From NCBI GenBank assembly GCA_026826555.1, contig JAKSZT010054396.1, positions 19,676,233 through 19,740,232 of the forward strand: a stretch of 64,000 nt of DNA, in the 5' to 3' direction. Positions 58,846 through 64,000 of the stretch are shown piece by piece. The notes beneath the pieces are model-generated. The model saw only the letters and a list, made by a program, of their open reading frames with translations. It did no database searches and was not told where the DNA came from. The position numbers were made by a program, and so were the translations under genes. Position 1 is the first letter of the stretch, and the number at the start of each line of letters is the position of its first letter. This DNA is from Tolypeutes matacus (Eukaryota > Chordata > Mammalia > Cingulata > Chlamyphoridae).

Positions 58846-60955
58846 CATTAATATATTTTTTATTAGAGAAATTTAACGTTTATAAAAAAAAAAATCATGT
58901 ATTAAATACAGAGTTCTCATATACGCTCCATTATTAACATTTTGCATTAGTGTGAAAAATTTGTTAAAACTGATAAGGAATATTTTTATAATTGTACTTT
59001 TAATGGTAATCCATAGTTTACATTAGGTTTCACTGTTTGTATTGTACAGTCCTATATCTATTTATTTTTATAGTAACATATATACAACTTAATATTTCCC
59101 CTTCTCTTCCAGCCACAATCAAATATATAATTCAGTGGTGTTAGTTACATTCACTATCCATCACCACCCTCCATTACCAAACTTTTCTATAACCCCAAAG
59201 AGAAATTCTATACCAATTAAGCATTAACTCCCCATTCCCTAACCCCCAGCATGGCCTCTAGTAACCCATCTTCTAGTTTCAGACTTTGTGATTTTTCATA
59301 TTCTGATTATTTCATATCACTGAGATCAAATAGTATTTGTCTTTTTGTGACTGCCTTATTTCACTCAACATGATATCTTCAAAGTTCATCATGTTGTCTC
59401 ATGTATCAGAACTTCATTCCTTTTTACAGCTGAATAATATTCCATTGCATGTATATACCATGTATTATTTATCCATTTATCTCTTGATGGGCACTTGGAT
59501 TGCTTCCATATTTTGGAAATTGTGAATAATGCCACTATGAACACTGGTGTACAAATGTCTGTTTGAGTCCCTGATTTCAATTCTTTGGGGTATTGTCAGG
59601 TCATATGATAATCCTATACTTAACTTTCTGAGCTACCACCAAACTCTTTTCCACAGTGGCTGCAGCATTCTACATTCCCACAAACAATACATGAGTGTTC
59701 CTATTTCTCCACAGCCTCTCCAGCACTCATTATTTTCCATATTTTTAATAGTAGCCATTCTAGAAGTATGAAATGGTATCTCATTGTGGTTTTGATTTGC
59801 ATTTTCCATCTTTTCTTGTGTTTTAGCCAGTTGTATATCGTCTTTGGAGAAATGTCTATTCAAGTCTTTTCCCCATTTTTTAATTGGTTTATTTGTCTTT
59901 TTGTGGTGTTACATTTTAGGATTTCTTTACATATTCTGGATATTAAACCCTTATTGTATATTGGTTTCCAAGTATTTTCTCCTTTTCTGTACATTGTCTT
60001 TTCACTTTCATGATGAAATCCATTGTGCACAAAAGGTTTTCATTTTGGTAATGTCCCATTTATCTATTTTTTTTCTTTTTTTCACTTATGATTTTATGTA
60101 AAGCCTAAGAAACCATTGCCTAACACAAGGCTGTGAAGATGCATCCCTATGATTTTCTCTAGGAGTTTTATGGTTTTAGTTCTTATGTTTAAGACTTTGA
60201 TCCAGTTTGAGTTAATAATTGTATATGCTGTGATGTAATGGTCCACCTTCTTTTTTTTGCATATGGAGATCAAGTTTTCCCAGTACCGTTTGTTGAAAAG
60301 ACTGTTCTTTGCCCATTAAGGAGACTTGACAGCCTTGTAAAAAATCAATTGACCATAAATATGACGGTCTATTTCTGAACTCTCAATTCTTTTCCATTGG
60401 TCTAATATGTATGCCTTTGTGCCAGTACCATGCTTCTTTGATTACTGTGGCTTTGTAATAAGTTTTGAAATCATGAAGTGTGAGTCCTCCAACTTTGGTC
60501 TTCTTTTTCAAGATGCTTTTGGCTATTTGGAGTCCCTTACCCTTCCATGTAAATTTGATGGTTGGCTTCTCCATTTTTGCATAGAAGGCTGTTGGAATTT
60601 TGATTGGGATTGTGTTGCATCTGTAATTGCTTTGAGGACAATGGACATCTTAACAATATTTAGTCTTCCGATCTTGGAACGTAGAATGTCCTTCCATTTA
60701 TGTAGGTCTTCTTGAATTTCTTTTAGTAACGTTTTGTCATTTTCCACATGTAATTCCTTTTACATCCTTGGTTAAGTTTATTTCTAGATATTTGATTCAT
60801 TTAGTTGCTATTGTAAATGGAATTTTTTTCTTAATTTCCTCTTCAGATTGTTCATTTCTAGTATATAGAAACACTGCTTATTTTTCCATGTTGGCCTTGT
60901 ACCCCACCACTTTGCTGTATTTGTTTACTAGCTCTAGTTGCTTTGTTGTGGATTT
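58846..60955 (-). mobile_element. 5'-truncated L1 retrotransposon
   Basis: About 2.1 kb of L1 on the minus strand: 3' UTR at 58846-59390, then the C-terminal part of ORF2. The flanks carry cccagccattt (58835-58845) and cccaaccattt (60956-60966), an 11-base target duplication with one mismatch. The right end is the 5' truncation point inside ORF2. The element has no endonuclease or reverse transcriptase core, so it is dead. Confidence 0.9.
59389..60750 (-). pseudogene. L1 ORF2 C-terminal relic
   Basis: Broken pieces of L1 ORF2 in several frames. From N- to C-terminal: 60747-60523 (TLLKEIQEDLHKWKDI, RLNIVKMSIV), 60574-60383 (KFTWKGKGLQIAKSIL, YYKATVIKEAWYWHK), 59863-59633 (MNRHFSKDDIQ, CWRGCGEIGTLMYCLWEC) and 59580-59389 (WKQSKCPSRDKW, HAMEYYSAVKRNE). 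The CWRGCGEIGTL block is the Cys-rich end typical of mammalian ORF2. Frameshifts separate all four. The catalytic domains lie in the missing 5' part. Confidence 0.9.
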
Positions 60956-60966
60956 CCCAACCATTT

Positions 60967-62055
60967 TTAAACTTGTAGACTCACTTCATAGTAATATAAA
61001 TTATTTGGAAAGTTTTTAATCACCTGATATTTCACTGCTATGCAAAATTAAGTCATTTAATGTTTAAAAAATATATTTCATTTTAGATCATTACATATTA
61101 AAGATTTTATTACAAAATTAATTGAATACAATGTTTACTAATATTCATGGATTGTAATAATAAATTCTGGATGAGTCCCATCTAACAAGCAATGCACATG
61201 GCTTAATTTGCTTTAATTATGTGAGAAAAGATGCAATTTATAAAACATACATTAAAATGACATCTAATATTGTACTGAGTTTGGAAACCAAATAGATATT
61301 AAACTGTGAATTGAGATTTGCATATTATAGCATCAAAAATAGACAAAAACATACAAAAATCTGTTTTCATAAATAATGTTAGAAAACCTTGCAATTTGGG
61401 TAAAAACCCATCTGGTTTGTTTTTATTCTTTTTTATTTATAAATAATGAAATGAAAGAGGGGACTTGGCTGCTATTTTTAAACACTCTATGCAAATAATT
61501 GCAATGCCAAATTGAATATAAGCAACACCAAATTTTCTATTAGTAACATTGGTTGTAAAAATTATGGCAAGATCTCGATGGCTCATGTGAGCAGTCAGTC
61601 AATTAAATGCAATTCTGAAATCTGCTGAAGAACATTTCAAAGTATATTTACAAAATTATTATCATAAATATGCTCTTCATAAATTTTTTTAAAATTTTTA
61701 CTTCAGAATTCTCCTGCCACATGCCTTTACCCAGAAACCCATCCTGGTAAAATTTAGATTGCTTCATCAATTAAACAATTGACAAAACTTAAAACTTGCA
61801 CAGTGGCTGATGACATTCAGCTTCTTGGGTGACATTGCCAATAAGTGGAGAGTAGAGAAGTCATGAGCACATGTTCCTGATCCCAAACTATTCTCTTTTA
61901 AATAGAAAATATATTTAAATAATCATTATATTTATTCAGTTGTTTAAGTAGAAATTAAAATATGTGCCATTATTACCCCTAATGACATGAATACTCCCGG
62001 AACATTTTCATGAGACCATAGGTTCCCCTAAAGTTGAAAAGTGTTATTTAGGGGT
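60967..62055. other. AT-rich repeat-poor block, candidate regulatory
   Basis: No interspersed repeat recognised over about 1.1 kb. It is AT-rich but not simple, and contains octamer motifs at 61316-61323 (atttgcat) and 61489-61496 (atgcaaat). Such text is common in conserved non-coding elements near developmental genes, but conservation cannot be judged here. Confidence 0.3.
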
Positions 62056-62059
62056 AGAG

Positions 62060-62200
62060 GGTGGCGACAGTGAGTAACAGTAAGCTCCAGAAGGACAGGG
62101 ATTTTGTTTTGTTTACAGCTGTGCCCTCACACAGTGCCTAGCACAGAATAGACACTCAACAAATATTTGCTAAATAAGTGAATGAGTGAATGAATCAATG
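62060..62200 (+). repeat. L2 LINE 3' end
   Basis: Shows 'aagctccagaaggacaggga', 'gtgcctagcacagaatagac' and 'tcaacaaatatttgctaaat' followed by GAATGA-like units. One of few sense L2 copies. Confidence 0.8.
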
Positions 62201-62204
62201 TGTC

Positions 62205-62535
62205 AGTGATAATCCTTGCAACCTGATAACCTGATAAAGGCCAAGTCCTCTGAGGACATGTGGAATGGAGTGGGGTGTCATTTGAGGAGAAGGGCTCTAT
62301 TTGGAGGACCATGATAGGAACAAGAAAGGGTTGGGTTAGCAAACAATTGTATAGATGAAAAATCAAATCATTTCCATATAGGACAATCATTTATCCCTTG
62401 CCTTCAAGAAGTTCACCAAGTTTTGGGGGATAATGAGACAAATAACCATTCTAGTCAGTGTACATACTACACATGGTCCACAGACATTCAAGAGAAAGAC
62501 AGAGAGGTCTGACAGAAGCTGTGCTAACCTCAGGA
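62205..62535. other. Unassigned sequence
   Basis: About 330 bases with no recognised family. It may include more diverged L2. Confidence 0.35.
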
Positions 62536-62539
62536 ATCA

Positions 62540-62680
62540 GGAGAGTGGAATACAAGTTCCAGCTTTGGCATCAACGGTAGAGTCATTTGACTTCTCTGGA
62601 CTCCAGTTTTTTATTCTCTAGAATAAGTATATAGAAGTGGATCCCCTCTAAAGTGCCTGTAAAGTAAACTTCTTACAATC
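62540..62680 (+). repeat. MIR SINE fragment
   Basis: Shows 'gtagagtcatttgacttctc' and 'ggactccagttttttattct', a diverged sense MIR core. Confidence 0.55.
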
Positions 62681-62689
62681 TAAGGGTTT

Positions 62690-62880
62690 TGGAGAACAGA
62701 GTTGGAAGATGTCAGTGTTGGAGGATCTTTGTGGAAGTGTATCTGGGAGGACATGGGAGCTGAGCTGGGTTTGAAGAACTGGGGTGGATTGAAAAAATTA
62801 GGAGCAAGGAATTCAGGCAGAAGGACTAGCATGCATTAAGTCATGGGGGGTAAAATGGTACAAAGAATATTTTGACAACA
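62690..62880 (-). repeat. L2 LINE fragment, antisense
   Basis: Shows 'tgagctgggtttgaagaact' and 'ggaattcaggcagaaggact'. Confidence 0.55.
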
Positions 62881-62884
62881 ATTG

Positions 62885-63395
62885 TATGAATTAGTTAAGA
62901 TAAAAGAGGTGTGGGCAAGTAGAATCATGTGATAAGATGAATCCCGTGCTAAAGTTGGAATTAGCATGAGTTTGTTTATTATAGTATAGATGGATTAATG
63001 TTCACATACAGGAAACAAAGGGTTAAAATGGTCTAATTGGAGTAGTACCAACTTTGGGAACCCCATATATTGATGGTAAGAGCAGTCTTATAAAAGAGCT
63101 AAGTGGGGGAATATCCCATAAAAACTCCACATCAGTGAATGGTGATGATGTTCATAAAAGCTAATAAATAAATGCTATCTATTCTTATAAGGTAGAAAAG
63201 CAGCAGATAAATTTCAAAGAGGATAAGTAAAAAGTAGCCCATGCTATTTTTAATGTGGATTTCTACCCAAACAAGTGATACCATTTTAATTGGGACCCAA
63301 AAGACCAACACCATATAGGCAGCATCCAGAAATCGCTTGAAGTCAAAACCGAACAACTGACCTTTGTACAGATCATCTAGGGGAGGTGGGGGTGG
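62885..63395. other. Unique sequence, nothing recognised
   Basis: No repeat or exon recognised. The frame at 63132-63464 (-) is rich in hydrophobic residues because the DNA is AT-rich. Confidence 0.4.
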
Positions 63396-63399
63396 GGGT

Positions 63400-63600
63400 T
63401 GAGTAGCCACTGACCGGGGTCCCAGGTCTAAGTCAGGGCCTTCAGCCAGTTCCTTAACCTCCATCTCCTCATCTATCCAATGGAGATAATAATAACACCT
63501 GTTCCATGTGTATCACCTTGCTATTAAGAGAATCAAATGAGATCATGGGAGTGAATTTGCTTTAAAGAAAATCAAGTGTTATAATTGCTTTGACAAAGCA
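63400..63600 (+). repeat. MIR SINE
   Basis: Shows 'ttccttaacctccatctcct', 'tcatctatccaatggagata' and 'agagaatcaaatgagatcat'. Confidence 0.7.
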
Positions 63601-63724
63601 TTAAAAGAGTATGCATTTGTGATGTCTATCTAGAATATGAACAGCTTGTGCAAACACACTTAAAATAATTCCTTGTATTTGCAGAGTGCTTTGGAGTCTA
63701 TCAGCTTCCAAAAATATGAAGGGA

Positions 63725-63935
63725 CCTAACATGGCTTTAAATTCAGACAAACCTGGATTTGAATCCAAATCATGTCATTTACTAATGTTGGGACTGAGGG
63801 ATAGAGTTATTTAACATATCTGGGCTCAATTTACCTGTGAAATGGGGATAGAGATAGAACCTTTGCAGGATGCTTGTGAGATTTAAGAACAATAGTGTGT
63901 AAAAGGTGGCCCATGGTATACGGTGGCTGTCTTTA
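63725..63935 (+). repeat. MIR SINE, near full length
   Basis: Shows 'aaacctggatttgaatccaa' (B-box region), 'tgggctcaatttacctgtga', 'aatggggatagagatagaac' and 'gcttgtgagatttaagaaca'. Confidence 0.75.
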
Positions 63936-64000
63936 TTTTCACACTTCACAAGGATAGGAGCTCCTAGGGCTCTGACCATGTCAGCTGGCATTCCCAGTAC

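Overview
This is a non-coding stretch of a placental mammal nuclear genome, most likely a xenarthran (armadillo, sloth or anteater group). The main clue is a set of tRNA-derived SINEs whose heads match the DAS family of Xenarthra as I remember it, at about 21.1, 38.2 and 57.8-58.5 kb. A MaLR-type LTR at 17.5-18.2 kb and the L1 3' ends support a placental mammal. I cannot tell the species. There is one assembly gap of 100 N at 49868-49967.

I could support no functional protein-coding gene, tRNA, rRNA, CRISPR array or bacterial-type element. The many short open frames are chance or repeat-borne. The coding relics I can name are an RPL23 processed pseudogene (56196-56537, +), a 5'-truncated L1 with broken ORF2 pieces (58846-60955, -), and an old CR1/L3-type reverse transcriptase fragment that keeps one frame over 102 codons with a single stop (55055-55363, +).

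Layout: 0-17 kb is unique sequence with scattered MIR and L2 fragments and one L1 3' region (5.3-6.8 kb). At 17.5-18.2 kb lies a solo LTR with a 5-bp target duplication and a nested L1 3' piece. From 18 to 38 kb there are MIR and L2 fragments, a two-headed SINE at 21.1 kb, a double L2 at 23.7-24.2 kb, two L1 3' fragments at 28.1-29.4 kb and a hAT-like element at 34.1 kb. At 38.2 kb is a two-headed SINE with a 12-bp target duplication and a CA/TG inverted microsatellite pair. From 38 to 54.6 kb the sequence is mostly unique, with a palindromic MITE at 42.0 kb and the N gap flanked by near-identical copies at 49.6-50.2 kb. From 54.6 to 61 kb is a dense nest of CR1/L3, L2, RPL23 pseudogene, L1, SINE cluster and L1. 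From 61 kb on there is an AT-rich repeat-poor block with two octamer motifs, then L2 and MIR fragments.

I found no new biological system. The points most worth following are the well-preserved CR1/L3 frame, the duplicated flanks of the N gap, the SINE cluster with three copies of its target site, the nested LTR, and the repeat-poor octamer block. Family names come from memory of consensus sequences; no database was searched.
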